A stretch of DNA of 50,934 bases from Candidatus Avispirillum faecium (GTDB taxonomy: Bacteria > Bacillota > Clostridia > Oscillospirales > CAG-272), in contig CAJFOI010000008.1 in assembly GCA_904396155.1 (NCBI GenBank), forward strand, positions 1-50,934, written 5' to 3'. The translations under genes were made by a program, and so were the position numbers. Under the pieces are notes generated by a model. It saw nothing but the letters and a program-made list of their open reading frames with translations. It was not told where the DNA came from and did no database searches. Of this stretch, positions 14,804-23,112 are shown piece by piece (the stretch's first letter is position 1; every line of letters begins with the position of its first letter).

Positions 14804-14806
14804 ATG

Positions 14807-14841
14807 AAAAGGAAGGCTTCTCCCGGAGAAGCCTTCCTTTT
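14807..14841. terminator. bidirectional terminator
   Basis: A stem of about 15 bp (GGAAGGCTTCTCC / GGAGAAGCCTTCC with A/T flanks). It ends the DUF4097 operon and lies just after the fumarase alpha stop on the other strand. Confidence 0.9.
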
Positions 14842-14845
14842 TCTC

Positions 14846-15736
14846 TTATAAAATCACCGACTTGTGCCGGGACACATGACAATTGATGTTTACCGCCACC
14901 GGAAGCCCGGCAATATGAGTAGGCGCAGAATTGACGCGCACCGCCAGCGCCGTAGTGTCCCCTCCAAAGCCCTGAGGTCCGATCCCCGTCTCGTTGATTG
15001 CACAGAGCAGTTTTTCCTCTAACTGTCTGTAGCGAGCATCCTCCGCAGGGGTATCCCGCAAAAGCGCCGCTTTTGCGAGCAATGCAACACCTTCAAAATT
15101 TGCACCGATCCCTACGCCTACCACGATCGGCGGGCACGGATTCGCGCCGGCATGCAGTACACTGTCTACTACAAACTGAATAATATCCCGTTCTGTAGCA
15201 GAGGGAGTAAACATTTTGATCGTACTCATGTTTTCGCTGCCAAACCCTTTGGGTGCGGCAGTCAATCGGATAGATCCATCCAGCTTCGGATCCCTCGAAA
15301 AGAAAACACGCAAGGCGGCAGGAGTATTGTCTTCCGTATTGGTCCGGTCGTACAGAGGATCCCGTACAATCGATTTGCGCAGGCTGCCTTCTACATATGC
15401 CCGGCGCACACCCTCGTTTACTGCGTCCTCCAGAACAGCATCTATATATACACCGCGCCCGATCTCGCAAAAGAGCACGGCCATCCCGGTATCCTGACAG
15501 ATGGGCACATCCAGTTCGTCTGCCGCTGCGATATTTTCTTCCAGCGTGTCCAAAACGCCCCGGGCGACCGGATCCCGCTCCCGGGATTTTGCCTCGGAAA
15601 TGAGGTGGCAGACAGCGGGAGGCAACCGGTAATTTGCTTCAATAAAAAGTGCACGCACGGCATCCGAAATGGCGGCGTGATCTATTACACGCACAGAGCC
15701 TTCGCCCATCTGTATATATTTTTTTTCACATCCCAT
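14846..15736 (-). CDS. class I fumarate hydratase (or tartrate dehydratase) alpha subunit
   Basis: This 296-aa protein has the usual size for the alpha chain of two-subunit iron-sulfur hydratases. The three cluster cysteines are visible: [28 protein letters not shown] and NINCHVSRH. Other family segments are [18 protein letters not shown] and [20 protein letters not shown]. With its beta partner it would convert fumarate and malate, or act on tartrate. No beta subunit gene is present here: the gene on its downstream side is convergent. It lies at the end of the long leftward array, 25 bp after divIC, where many relatives have an S1-domain gene. The ATG at 15736 is followed by another at 15709. 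Confidence 0.9.
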   Translation of the reverse strand: MGCEKKYIQMGEGSVRVIDHAAISDAVRALFIEANYRLPPAVCHLISEAKSRERDPVARGVLDTLEENIAAADELDVPICQDTGMAVLFCEIGRGVYIDAVLEDAVNEGVRRAYVEGSLRKSIVRDPLYDRTNTEDNTPAALRVFFSRDPKLDGSIRLTAAPKGFGSENMSTIKMFTPSATERDIIQFVVDSVLHAGANPCPPIVVGVGIGANFEGVALLAKAALLRDTPAEDARYRQLEEKLLCAINETGIGPQGFGGDTTALAVRVNSAPTHIAGLPVAVNINCHVSRHKSVIL

Positions 15737-15761
15737 TTTTCTTTCTTTGTCTCACTCCGCA

Positions 15762-16043
15762 TCAGTCGTACAGATTGTTGTAGAAAATGATCTCTTCCGG
15801 CAAGCGCAGGTTTAACTTTTCCTTTGCGATATCAATGATGTACTCCTCATCCATGGGTGCATCGACCTGGTTTTTCAACTCGTCCCGCTCCTCTTCCAGA
15901 GCGCCGACTTCCGCTTTCAGCGTATCCCGCTTGGTGCGTTCCTCATTGATAGTAAGCTGCAAATATACAATGGATACTACTGCAAAGGTGGCCAGTGCAA
16001 AAATGGCCAGCTTGACAAATACGCCTGTATTTTTTCTTTCCAT
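15762..16043 (-). CDS. divIC: septum formation initiator, DivIC/FtsB family
   Basis: This 93-aa protein has one membrane helix (residues 9-29, FVKLAIFALATFAVVSIVYL), then an extracytoplasmic coiled coil (about 31-62, ERTKRDTLKAEVGALEEERD) and a short C-terminal part with EEYIIDIAKEKLNLRLPEE, typical of DivIC/FtsB. It helps assemble the division complex with FtsL and DivIB. Its position directly after yabP and yabQ is the standard Firmicutes order, which supports the name. Confidence 0.9.
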   Translation of the reverse strand: MERKNTGVFVKLAIFALATFAVVSIVYLQLTINEERTKRDTLKAEVGALEEERDELKNQVDAPMDEEYIIDIAKEKLNLRLPEEIIFYNNLYD

Positions 16044-16079
16044 AGTTATGCCTCCACCTTTTCAACTTCACCGGCACCA

Positions 16080-16649
16080 TCAAGTAAACCGAATCGTTTT
16101 TGCCCATCCTCTTTTCATTTTCTCCGTCTGGCGAATGCGCCGCCTGCGCAAGACAAATGCCCATACCGGAGAAAACAACAGTCTAAACCGGCGGCCAATC
16201 CAGAGGAAAGGCTGCGTAAACAAATAAACCATACAGCCACCGATTCCCCGCAACACCGCTACAATATACCCGGACAGGTGCAGCACAAGCCTTCCCACAC
16301 TGTGATAATATACAAGAAGTCCCAAAGCACTTCCCAGAAGCAGATACCATCGGAAGCGGCCGTTGTTCAGCGCATACAAAAACACACAAAAGCACGTGCC
16401 GGTACAAAGTCCATAAAGAATATCCAGAAAGTGGATAAAAACAAATTCCGATACAGCTCCCCTTCCGATTTTTCCCAGATGTCTGCTGGGCAGACGTCCG
16501 ATCCAGGCTATGTGCCGTGCATGGACTGGAGTAATCCCTATCAGCATCCGCGTGATGCGCAGTACGTCATACAACACACCGAAAAACAGTCCCAGCACCA
16601 ATGCATACAGTGTAATCTGCAGCTGATATAAAATTACAATAAATTGCAT
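16080..16649 (-). CDS. yabQ: spore cortex biosynthesis protein YabQ
   Basis: This 189-aa protein starts MQFIVILYQLQITLYALVLG, the usual YabQ opening. It has about five hydrophobic segments, including YALVLGLFFGVLYDVLRI and FLDILYGLCTGTCFCVFLYAL, and a basic tail. YabQ is a membrane protein of the forespore/mother-cell boundary needed for cortex formation in Bacillus. The ATG at 16649 shares a base with the yabP stop (TGATG), so the pair is translationally coupled; the longer reading frame upstream lies inside yabP and is rejected. Confidence 0.9.
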   Translation of the reverse strand: MQFIVILYQLQITLYALVLGLFFGVLYDVLRITRMLIGITPVHARHIAWIGRLPSRHLGKIGRGAVSEFVFIHFLDILYGLCTGTCFCVFLYALNNGRFRWYLLLGSALGLLVYYHSVGRLVLHLSGYIVAVLRGIGGCMVYLFTQPFLWIGRRFRLLFSPVWAFVLRRRRIRQTEKMKRGWAKTIRFT

Positions 16650-16924
16650 CAGCCCAAAAACCGGCGCAGAAAGCCGCCTTTCTGGCCAGGTGCCTTCCCG
16701 TAATAACAAAGGGAATTCACCATACCGGTAATACAGATGTGTCCCGTCTCCGAGCTAAAGCTGTCGATTTTCAAATCTGTACCATCTATCGCGATCATAC
16801 CACCGCCATAGGTCATCTCCACAGAAGTGTCGGAAAAAGCTGAGACATCTGAAATTCCTGTCATTTCCAGCTTTTTGCGATCATACAGAAAAACATTCTG
16901 TACCTGCGTCATATCCTCGTTCAT
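16649..16924 (-). CDS. yabP: sporulation protein YabP
   Basis: This 91-aa protein contains VFLYDRKKLEMTGISDVSAF, VEMTYGGGMIAIDGTDLKID and ETGHICITGMVNSLCYYG, the YabP/YqfC pattern of short beta strands. It is a spore cortex factor made with YabQ in the mother cell. GGGAGGG lies 6 nt before the ATG. A second Met at residue 5 is possible as start. It is followed by yabQ with a 1-bp overlap. Confidence 0.92.
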   Translation of the reverse strand: MNEDMTQVQNVFLYDRKKLEMTGISDVSAFSDTSVEMTYGGGMIAIDGTDLKIDSFSSETGHICITGMVNSLCYYGKAPGQKGGFLRRFLG

Positions 16925-16984
16925 ATTTTCCCTCCTACCCTTTCGCCTGTCAGTATAGGCTATGTGGGGGAAGAAAAAAATATG

Positions 16985-17230
16985 TCAGCCCTCTATGATT
17001 TCATACATGGAAGTGGCATCTCCCTTTGCCACGTGCTCCCGTACATCCAAAACGCGAAACCGCAGCACGCGCTCCCCAAAGGTAATTTCCACCACGTCCC
17101 CGGACTTCACATCATAGGACGCCTTTGCCCGGCGGCCGTTTACCTGCACGTGATCGTTGTCACAGGCCGCATTGGCCACAGTGCGGCGTTTGATTACCCG
17201 GGACACCTTCAAAAATTTATCGAGTCTCAT
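16985..17230 (-). CDS. rqcP: S4-domain RNA-binding protein RqcP (YabO)
   Basis: This 81-aa protein is a single S4 domain: MRLDKFLKVSRVIKRRTVAN, then VQVNGRRAKASYDVKSGDVV and GERVLRFRVLDV. RqcP binds the large ribosomal subunit and works with RqcH to add alanine tails to stalled chains. Gene order (hup, rqcP, yabP, yabQ, divIC) is the conserved one. The ATG at 17230 is taken; a TTG one codon earlier is less likely. Confidence 0.93.
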   Translation of the reverse strand: MRLDKFLKVSRVIKRRTVANAACDNDHVQVNGRRAKASYDVKSGDVVEITFGERVLRFRVLDVREHVAKGDATSMYEIIEG

Positions 17231-17335
17231 CAAATGTGTGGATTCCTTTTACAGTATTTTTCCTGCTCCCCTGTCTGCGCCCCCATAGGAGAAACAGCCC
17301 CGATTTACATCGGAGCTGCCGCAAGTCGTGCAAAA

Positions 17336-17611
17336 TTAGCCGTTTACCTTATCCTTCAGTGCCTTGCCTGCAGAAAAGGAAGGATATTTAGATGCGGGGA
17401 TTTTGATTTCTGCGCCTGTAGCAGGGTTGCGACCAGTACGAGCAGCTCTATTTTTTACTTCAAAACTGCCGAAGCCGATGATCTGGATCTTTTCGCCTGC
17501 GACGAGCGCATCTTCCATTGCCTCAAAAACAGCTGCAACGGCTGCGTCAGCATCTTTCTTCTTCAGACCCGTTTTGGTTGCCACTACATCGATCAGTTGC
17601 GTCTTATTCAT
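17336..17611 (-). CDS. hup: HU-family histone-like DNA-binding protein
   Basis: This 91-aa protein has the usual length. It starts [20 protein letters not shown], then [20 protein letters not shown], with the DNA-arm segment [20 protein letters not shown]. It is an abundant non-specific DNA-bending protein of the nucleoid. GAAAGG lies upstream of the ATG. A consensus promoter at 17675-17703 lies only 64 bp upstream, so it can be expressed independently of the upstream mazG. Confidence 0.96.
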   Translation of the reverse strand: MNKTQLIDVVATKTGLKKKDADAAVAAVFEAMEDALVAGEKIQIIGFGSFEVKNRAARTGRNPATGAEIKIPASKYPSFSAGKALKDKVNG

Positions 17612-17674
17612 TTTCTGAATCCTTTCATCTTTAAGTTTCCGAAAGCTTTGCTTAGCAACGCATTTCTTGGGGTT

Positions 17675-17703
17675 AGTATATCACCTTTTTTCAGTATTGA
17701 CAA
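17675..17703 (-). promoter_or_regulatory. promoter of hup
   Basis: On the minus strand: TTGTCA, 17 bp, TATACT. It gives a leader of about 57 nt. Confidence 0.75.
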
Positions 17704-17781
17704 GGGTTTTTTTGAATTTTCTTCCTAAAACCACTGAAATTCCGGAGTTTTTCTGCCTTTTGATCCAATTTTGCAGCATTC

Positions 17782-18477
17782 TCATTCCATATTTTTCAGG
17801 AATGCATCGCACCGGTGCGACAGGGCAGCTTCTAAATCAACACCAGCCAGTTCCGCCGCCGCACACAGCGCAAAGACCGTATCTGCCAGAGTCTCGCGGA
17901 TGTCCTCCTTTTGCACAGCGCCTTCGAGACACTTTCGCCCCGCATTGAGCGCATCCTCTTTGGATCCATATCCGACAGAAAGCTTCTTACGTGCCTTGCC
18001 CTGAATCTTCTGTGCACGCATCAGCGCAGGCAGACAGGGCGGTACCCTGTGCAGGGCCTGGGACACACTTTTAATTTGCTTTTCCTTCGATTTAATCTCT
18101 TCCCAATTTTGAATCACCGCTTCACTGTCAGCTGCCTTCTCCTCTTCAAAGACGTGGGGGTGACGATGAATCATTTTTTCCGTAATATCCTGTATCACAT
18201 CGTCTATGGTAAAGGTTCCCTTTTCTTCCTCAATACGGGCATGGAACATCACTTGAAACAAAAGATCTCCCAGTTCCTCCCGCAAAAGTGTCGTATTTTT
18301 TGTGTCAATGGCCTCTACCACCTCATAAGTTTCCTCAATCAAACACTTTCGAATGCTTTCGTGGGTCTGTTCCCTGTCCCAGGGACAGCCCTCCTCTCCC
18401 CGCAGAATCTCCATAACGGATCGCAGAGACGTAAAGTTATGTATCTTTTCCCTTTTAAGTTCCTGTTTGTTTTTCAT
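17782..18477 (-). CDS. mazG: MazG nucleoside triphosphate pyrophosphohydrolase
   Basis: This is a 231-aa protein. It removes pyrophosphate from (d)NTPs, protecting against aberrant nucleotides and stress. The first MazG domain (about 20-110) shows CPWDREQTHESIRKCLIEET, YEVVEAID and EELGDLLFQVMFHARI (EExxE-x12-ExxD magnesium motif). The second (about 135-231) has the weaker repeat with ADTVFALCAAAELAGVDLEA. It lies between spoVB and hup, 11 bp after the upstream spoVB stop in reverse order, as in Bacillus and Clostridia. Confidence 0.93.
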   Translation of the reverse strand: MKNKQELKREKIHNFTSLRSVMEILRGEEGCPWDREQTHESIRKCLIEETYEVVEAIDTKNTTLLREELGDLLFQVMFHARIEEEKGTFTIDDVIQDITEKMIHRHPHVFEEEKAADSEAVIQNWEEIKSKEKQIKSVSQALHRVPPCLPALMRAQKIQGKARKKLSVGYGSKEDALNAGRKCLEGAVQKEDIRETLADTVFALCAAAELAGVDLEAALSHRCDAFLKNME

Positions 18478-18487
18478 CTTTTCATCC

Positions 18488-20149
18488 TTATTTTACCAAT
18501 TTCATCTTGTGCAGCAGCCTGTAAAGCCGCTCCCCTTTTGGAAGAAGCTTTACATCTTCTCCGGAGACGCCCCGGATCAGGAAAATCAGCACTAAATACA
18601 CCAAAGCCGCCAGACAAATTGCTGCAAAGGTCGCAATTTTGTCCCCAATATATCCGTGTAAAAGCGCATAGGAGAAGAAGGCCGCAGCCGCACATGCGAT
18701 ACCCGCCAGAAGCGGCTTTCCAAACAAGCCGGACAATTTGGGCATCACCCCTACGTGCTTATGCACAAAATACAAATTCATGATCGTTACAGTCAGGTAA
18801 CACAAAAACGTAGAAATGGGCGTTCCCTTCATACCAATAAACTGAATGAGGAAAAAATTGGTGACAATCTTCACACACGCGCCGGTAAGCATGGAGATCA
18901 GCGGTTTGCGCTCATGCCCATTGGCCTGCAAAATCGCATTGGTTACAGACAGGATGCAAATGAAAGCTGTAGACGGCGCCAATAGCGTGAGAAGGGGTGT
19001 AGCCAGTTCCACAGAACTCGCCCGGTAAAACAAACTTAAGATCGGACGAGATAAAGTCGCAAGTCCAAGACCGCAGGGAATGCCAATAAGCATGGATACC
19101 CGCATGGAGGATTCCATTACCAGACGACACCGCTCATGGTCCCCTCTCTTTTTAGCCGCAGAAAGCAGCGGTACAATGGAATACGATATGGGATAGATAA
19201 GTACCGGCGGCAAATTGAACATGGGAACCGCCAGGGATGTATAGTTTCCGTAAAGGGAAGTCGCCGCCTCCTGGGTAAGCCCGGTGGACTGAAGCAGCTG
19301 CTGCACAATCGCCGTATCGATCAGATTGGTAAGGCTCATCACGGAGGCGCTGACAGTAATAGGCAGCGCCACGATCACCAGGCGTTTCAACAGCGTCCGC
19401 TGGGGCAGGACAGTATCATCTATTCCGGACACTGCCACATATTCTGCATCATACTGTTTTTCCTTGAAGAAAAGCTTGGAAAAAGTGAGGAACATCATTC
19501 CCAGAGCTGCACCGATTGTAAGCCCCACCGCCGCATAAGCGGCCACAATGTAAATGGGCTGCTCCATGCGGATTGCATACAAGGCCAGCGTAATCCCTAC
19601 GCCAAGCTTGCATACCGCCTCGATCAGTTGGGAAACCGCTGTGGGAAACATGGACTGATAGCCCTGGAAATACCCCCGCAGCGCGCTGGATATGCAAATG
19701 AAGAAAAGGGTCGGCGCCAGTGCCATAATGCAGTATTTGGTGTTTGCCGCACCGATCAGGGAGGAAAAAGGGCCCGCTCCAAGGAGCATCACCAACATGC
19801 CTACAACCCCAATCAAAAAGAAGAGCGCCAGAGACACGTGCAAAACCCGCTTCACCTGCCGGATTCTTCCTGCGGCCCTGCTCTCCGCCACCATAATGGA
19901 AACCGCTGTGGGCAGACCCGCTGTAGAGATCATATACAAAAACGTATAAATCGTATATGCGGAATTGTAATACCCCATGCCGTCGTCTCCCACGATATGG
20001 TTCATGGGGATCTTAAACATAAGGCCAATGGCTTTCACGATCAAATTGGTGATTGTCAGGATCAAGACACCGGAAAAAAACAGCTTGGAACTGTTGTGCA
20101 GTTTTTCTCCTCTCCCGCTGTTTCTCCCGGATTGAATTTTCCCCTCCAT
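18488..20149 (-). CDS. spoVB: SpoVB-like polysaccharide/lipid II flippase family membrane protein
   Basis: This 553-aa protein has about 14 hydrophobic helices, a MATE/MurJ-type transporter fold. It opens with SKLFFSGVLILTITNLIVKA and the family segment IPMNHIVGDDGMGYYNSAY, and later has AVSQLIEAVCKLGVGI. SpoVB is needed for spore cortex synthesis, probably by exporting a precursor; a MurJ-like role in vegetative cells is an alternative. The ATG at 20149 is chosen for GTGAGGG upstream; a frame open to 20239 lacks a clear site. It precedes mazG, the conserved neighbour. Confidence 0.88.
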   Translation of the reverse strand: MEGKIQSGRNSGRGEKLHNSSKLFFSGVLILTITNLIVKAIGLMFKIPMNHIVGDDGMGYYNSAYTIYTFLYMISTAGLPTAVSIMVAESRAAGRIRQVKRVLHVSLALFFLIGVVGMLVMLLGAGPFSSLIGAANTKYCIMALAPTLFFICISSALRGYFQGYQSMFPTAVSQLIEAVCKLGVGITLALYAIRMEQPIYIVAAYAAVGLTIGAALGMMFLTFSKLFFKEKQYDAEYVAVSGIDDTVLPQRTLLKRLVIVALPITVSASVMSLTNLIDTAIVQQLLQSTGLTQEAATSLYGNYTSLAVPMFNLPPVLIYPISYSIVPLLSAAKKRGDHERCRLVMESSMRVSMLIGIPCGLGLATLSRPILSLFYRASSVELATPLLTLLAPSTAFICILSVTNAILQANGHERKPLISMLTGACVKIVTNFFLIQFIGMKGTPISTFLCYLTVTIMNLYFVHKHVGVMPKLSGLFGKPLLAGIACAAAAFFSYALLHGYIGDKIATFAAICLAALVYLVLIFLIRGVSGEDVKLLPKGERLYRLLHKMKLVK

Positions 20150-20245
20150 AGTATCCCTCACAATATAGCTGTGCCTTCCCTTGCCTTTGCCAAGCAATGC
20201 GTGAAAAGGTGTATTTGAGGCCGGCTCCCCATTTTTCACGCCGAG

Positions 20246-21145
20246 TTAAATAATAAATTCTCTGAAAACAGATCCCATAGGGATCATAGACACGTCAATG
20301 GCGCTCTCGGAAAGTCGCCGAAGCCGCCCCCGCAAATCCTGTATTTGCAAAGAATGCGCTGCCCCGTCCGGATAATCATCGGTAATACGCAAAAAGTATC
20401 TTCCAATGAGAAAAACCTCATAGGGCAGCATGGAATCGATCACATAATCACAGTCTTTCACATAGGGAAAAATGTTCTTTTCCTCATTTTCCCGCACCGA
20501 ATCCCATAGCGACATGGTATATTCCGGCGCAGAATCCCTGTGATAAAAGTCCCGGACGATTCTGCGCATAAGGCGGATCTCGTTTTTATCAAAAACAGTT
20601 CCGCATATATTGGCTCCGTGGGCAACGCTGATATAAATGCTCTTAAATCCAAAGGGACGCAGGATCTCTGTAATTTGCGGATAAATTGCCTGGATCCCCT
20701 CGAATACATAAATATCCCTCGCATCCGGTTTATATTCCGTATAAGCGACACGTCTGCGCTGCGAAAAATCAAAGGTAGGCAGCAGAACAGGCTCTCCTGC
20801 CGCAATGGCAGACACAGTTCTGGCAAAATATACAAGATCCAAAGAGTCGGCCCCTTCAAAATTCTGGATGCCCTGCCGCTTCATCTCTTCGCTGTCCAAA
20901 TAAAAATCATCGATGGACAATACTCTTGCACGACGCCCGGCTCGTTCCAGGTCTCCCGTCAGCTTCGCTGCCGTGGTGGTCTTTCCGGAGCAGGACGGCC
21001 CGGAAAGCGTCACGCAGCGCAGTTCTGGACTTTTTGCAATTTCCTCCGAAACCTGCCGAAGGAAGCTTTCAAACCGCTCTTCACACGCATTGCAAAAGGC
21101 GGATGCCTCTTTTTCTGTTTTATATATACGATCAATTACAATCAT
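20246..21145 (-). CDS. uridine kinase-like P-loop phosphotransferase
   Basis: This 299-aa protein has Walker A CVTLSGPSCSGKTTTAAKLT (about 45-64), then VLSIDDFYLDSEEMKRQGIQ with the catalytic-site DDFY, and IYVFEGIQAIYPQITEIL. The pattern matches a group of uridine kinase/phosphoribulokinase-like proteins in Firmicutes that follow hemZ and differ from true Udk; the substrate is uncertain. The ATG (21145) overlaps the hemZ stop by 4 bp (ATGA), so the two are translated together. Confidence 0.8.
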   Translation of the reverse strand: MIVIDRIYKTEKEASAFCNACEERFESFLRQVSEEIAKSPELRCVTLSGPSCSGKTTTAAKLTGDLERAGRRARVLSIDDFYLDSEEMKRQGIQNFEGADSLDLVYFARTVSAIAAGEPVLLPTFDFSQRRRVAYTEYKPDARDIYVFEGIQAIYPQITEILRPFGFKSIYISVAHGANICGTVFDKNEIRLMRRIVRDFYHRDSAPEYTMSLWDSVRENEEKNIFPYVKDCDYVIDSMLPYEVFLIGRYFLRITDDYPDGAAHSLQIQDLRGRLRRLSESAIDVSMIPMGSVFREFII

Positions 21146-22650
21146 AAATGCTTTTTCATCTCTCCTGAATTCTTGTAAAAATCTGCCGCAGTTGCATACA
21201 GCCTCTCTCCTCTGCCGCCGGTGTTCCACTCCGACAGGTATTCATACGGATATTTTTTCTCCGGCAGCCGCAGGATATTCTTTCTGTCCCCCGAGTGGGA
21301 CACAAGCTTTGTCATGGCAGACGCACCTGCACCAAAAATAGAATGGATTTCCTCCATCATGTAAATGTTGTACAGACACGGATGACCGGGCATCATGTAT
21401 CCCGTGTTCTCTAAATTTGCCGCTGTGTTTTTTTGTCGATATAAATAATATGGAGCGTAACCGGCACGCCGTGCCGCTGCCACAGAAGCACTTACAGCCG
21501 CTGTCGTCTCCTCATCCCGGATCCGGTAAAGCTCTCTTGCCTCTCTTGTGAGGGCCGCACCCCGTTTCACATAAAAGGTATGCACCGTCAAATTTTCCGG
21601 TGCAAGAGACAATACCCGATCCAGAGAGCGAACAAAGCACTCCCGGCTCTCCCCCGGCAGTCCGGCGATCAGATCCACATTGATATCCCGAATCCCGCTG
21701 TCTCTGGCATCCTGGTATGCCCGATAAAAGTCCGCCGCCGTATGCTTTCTGCCTATGGAAGCTAAAACTTCATCAGACAGCGTCTGGGGATTTACGCTGA
21801 TTCTGGTTACACCCCGACGTGCGCACACCGCCAGCTTCGTCCCGTTGATGGTATCCGGCCGGCCGGCCTCCAGAGTAAACTCCTGCAAGCGGGAAACATC
21901 CCAGCACTCTCCCACAGTCGCAAGAAGCGTGTCCAACTGTCCGGCATCCAAAATGGTGGGGGTTCCGCCGCCGATGTATACCGTGGCTACTGTAAGTCCC
22001 AGCCGCCGAATGGTGTCAAACACACTGCGTACCTGCGCACACAGCCTGGAAAGATATTCAGGAATTAAAGAGAGCAGGCGCGCGGAAGTAAAGGATACAA
22101 AGGAGCAGTACGCGCACCGGGATGGGCAGAATGGGATCGCAATGTACACGCTGCACATCCTTTGTACATCCTCTGTGATCAGCGGGCGCGTATTGCACGC
22201 TGTCTCTACCGCCAGCCGCGCCTTGTCCTCCTGACAGAAAAATTCTCTGCAAAGGCGCTGCACCACTGCCCTGGGAGAGGTCTCTCTGTCCAGCATATTC
22301 AGCACCATGCTCACCGGCCGCACACCGGTGAGCATCCCCCAAGGAGGCGTGGCGCCGCTGTACTGCCCGCCGGCCAGGAGCATGGCGCCCCCCGCCGCCG
22401 TCTTGCACCGCATTTCTCTGGAAAGATGCGCTGCCGTATCAGGGGGTACTGTATACGAAGCAACATAGTTTCCTTCCGGCGTACCAATCGACGCACGCCC
22501 GCATACCTGCGTGTCCTCTTCTGTCACAGACAGTTCCACGCAAACGCCTGAGTCATCCCCCTCCCTCGGAAATTTCGCTCCCGGAAAAAACAGCAACGCC
22601 AGCGTTTCTGCGAAGTATCGGCTGACAGGACCATTTGTAATCAACTTCAT
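21142..22650 (-). CDS. hemZ: HemZ-type radical SAM protein (coproporphyrinogen dehydrogenase family)
   Basis: This is a 502-aa protein. After an N-terminal extension of about 160 aa comes a radical SAM core: IPFCPSRCAYCSFVSFTSAR with the CxxxCxYC cluster (about 173-192), YIGGGTPTIL and RISVNPQTLSDEVLASIGRK, DINVDLIAGLPGE, then the HemN-like C-terminal part with YRQKNTAANLENTGYMMPGH. In Bacillus HemZ has been linked to anaerobic haem synthesis; in fermenting Clostridia the real substrate is unclear. It overlaps dtd at its start and the kinase-like gene at its end by 4 bp each. Confidence 0.9.
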   Translation of the reverse strand: MKLITNGPVSRYFAETLALLFFPGAKFPREGDDSGVCVELSVTEEDTQVCGRASIGTPEGNYVASYTVPPDTAAHLSREMRCKTAAGGAMLLAGGQYSGATPPWGMLTGVRPVSMVLNMLDRETSPRAVVQRLCREFFCQEDKARLAVETACNTRPLITEDVQRMCSVYIAIPFCPSRCAYCSFVSFTSARLLSLIPEYLSRLCAQVRSVFDTIRRLGLTVATVYIGGGTPTILDAGQLDTLLATVGECWDVSRLQEFTLEAGRPDTINGTKLAVCARRGVTRISVNPQTLSDEVLASIGRKHTAADFYRAYQDARDSGIRDINVDLIAGLPGESRECFVRSLDRVLSLAPENLTVHTFYVKRGAALTREARELYRIRDEETTAAVSASVAAARRAGYAPYYLYRQKNTAANLENTGYMMPGHPCLYNIYMMEEIHSIFGAGASAMTKLVSHSGDRKNILRLPEKKYPYEYLSEWNTGGRGERLYATAADFYKNSGEMKKHL

Positions 22651-23111
22651 ATGCTTCGCTCTCCCCGCAGCACCCTGCTGTCCACGGGAATGGTTACAGG
22701 GCCGTCGTTTACCAGGGAAACCTGCATGTGGGAGCGGAATTTTCCCCGGCAGACCGCCGGTACAAGAGGTGTGATATATTCACAAAAATATGTGAACAGT
22801 TCTTCTGCCCGTTCCGGCGGTACGCTGGAAAAGAAATCCGGCCGGTTGCCTTTTTTGTAGGAAGCATGCAGAGTAAAATTGGGCACTACCATCACAGAGC
22901 CGTTTATTTCTCCGATGGAACAGTTCATTTTACCAGCTGCATCCTGAAATACCCGCAGCTTTGCAATTTTCTCCGCCAGCAGCCTGGCATCTTCCTCAGT
23001 ATCTTCTCGGGATACTCCAAGCAGAATCAAAAATCCTTGCCCACACTGGGAATATGGCTTTCCATCCGCAACAACCGATGCAGAAAGAATTCTTTGTAAT
23101 ATGGCCAACAT
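22647..23111 (-). CDS. dtd: D-aminoacyl-tRNA deacylase
   Basis: This 154-aa protein has the usual length. It removes D-amino acids from tRNA, a proofreading step. Motifs: LAILQRILSASVVADGKPYS at the start, GFLILLGVSREDTEEDA, the segment NFTLHASYKKGNRPDFF in place of the common QFTLYAD, and MQVSLVNDGPVTIPVDS near the C-terminus. The start is one base after the relA stop, and the end overlaps hemZ. The relA-dtd pairing is conserved in Firmicutes. Confidence 0.95.
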   Translation of the reverse strand: MLAILQRILSASVVADGKPYSQCGQGFLILLGVSREDTEEDARLLAEKIAKLRVFQDAAGKMNCSIGEINGSVMVVPNFTLHASYKKGNRPDFFSSVPPERAEELFTYFCEYITPLVPAVCRGKFRSHMQVSLVNDGPVTIPVDSRVLRGERSI

Positions 23112-23112
23112 T

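Noticed and set aside
19136-20218. Long plus-strand open frame opposite spoVB
   Set aside because: It is a shadow frame of the membrane protein gene, rich in His, Arg and Gln.
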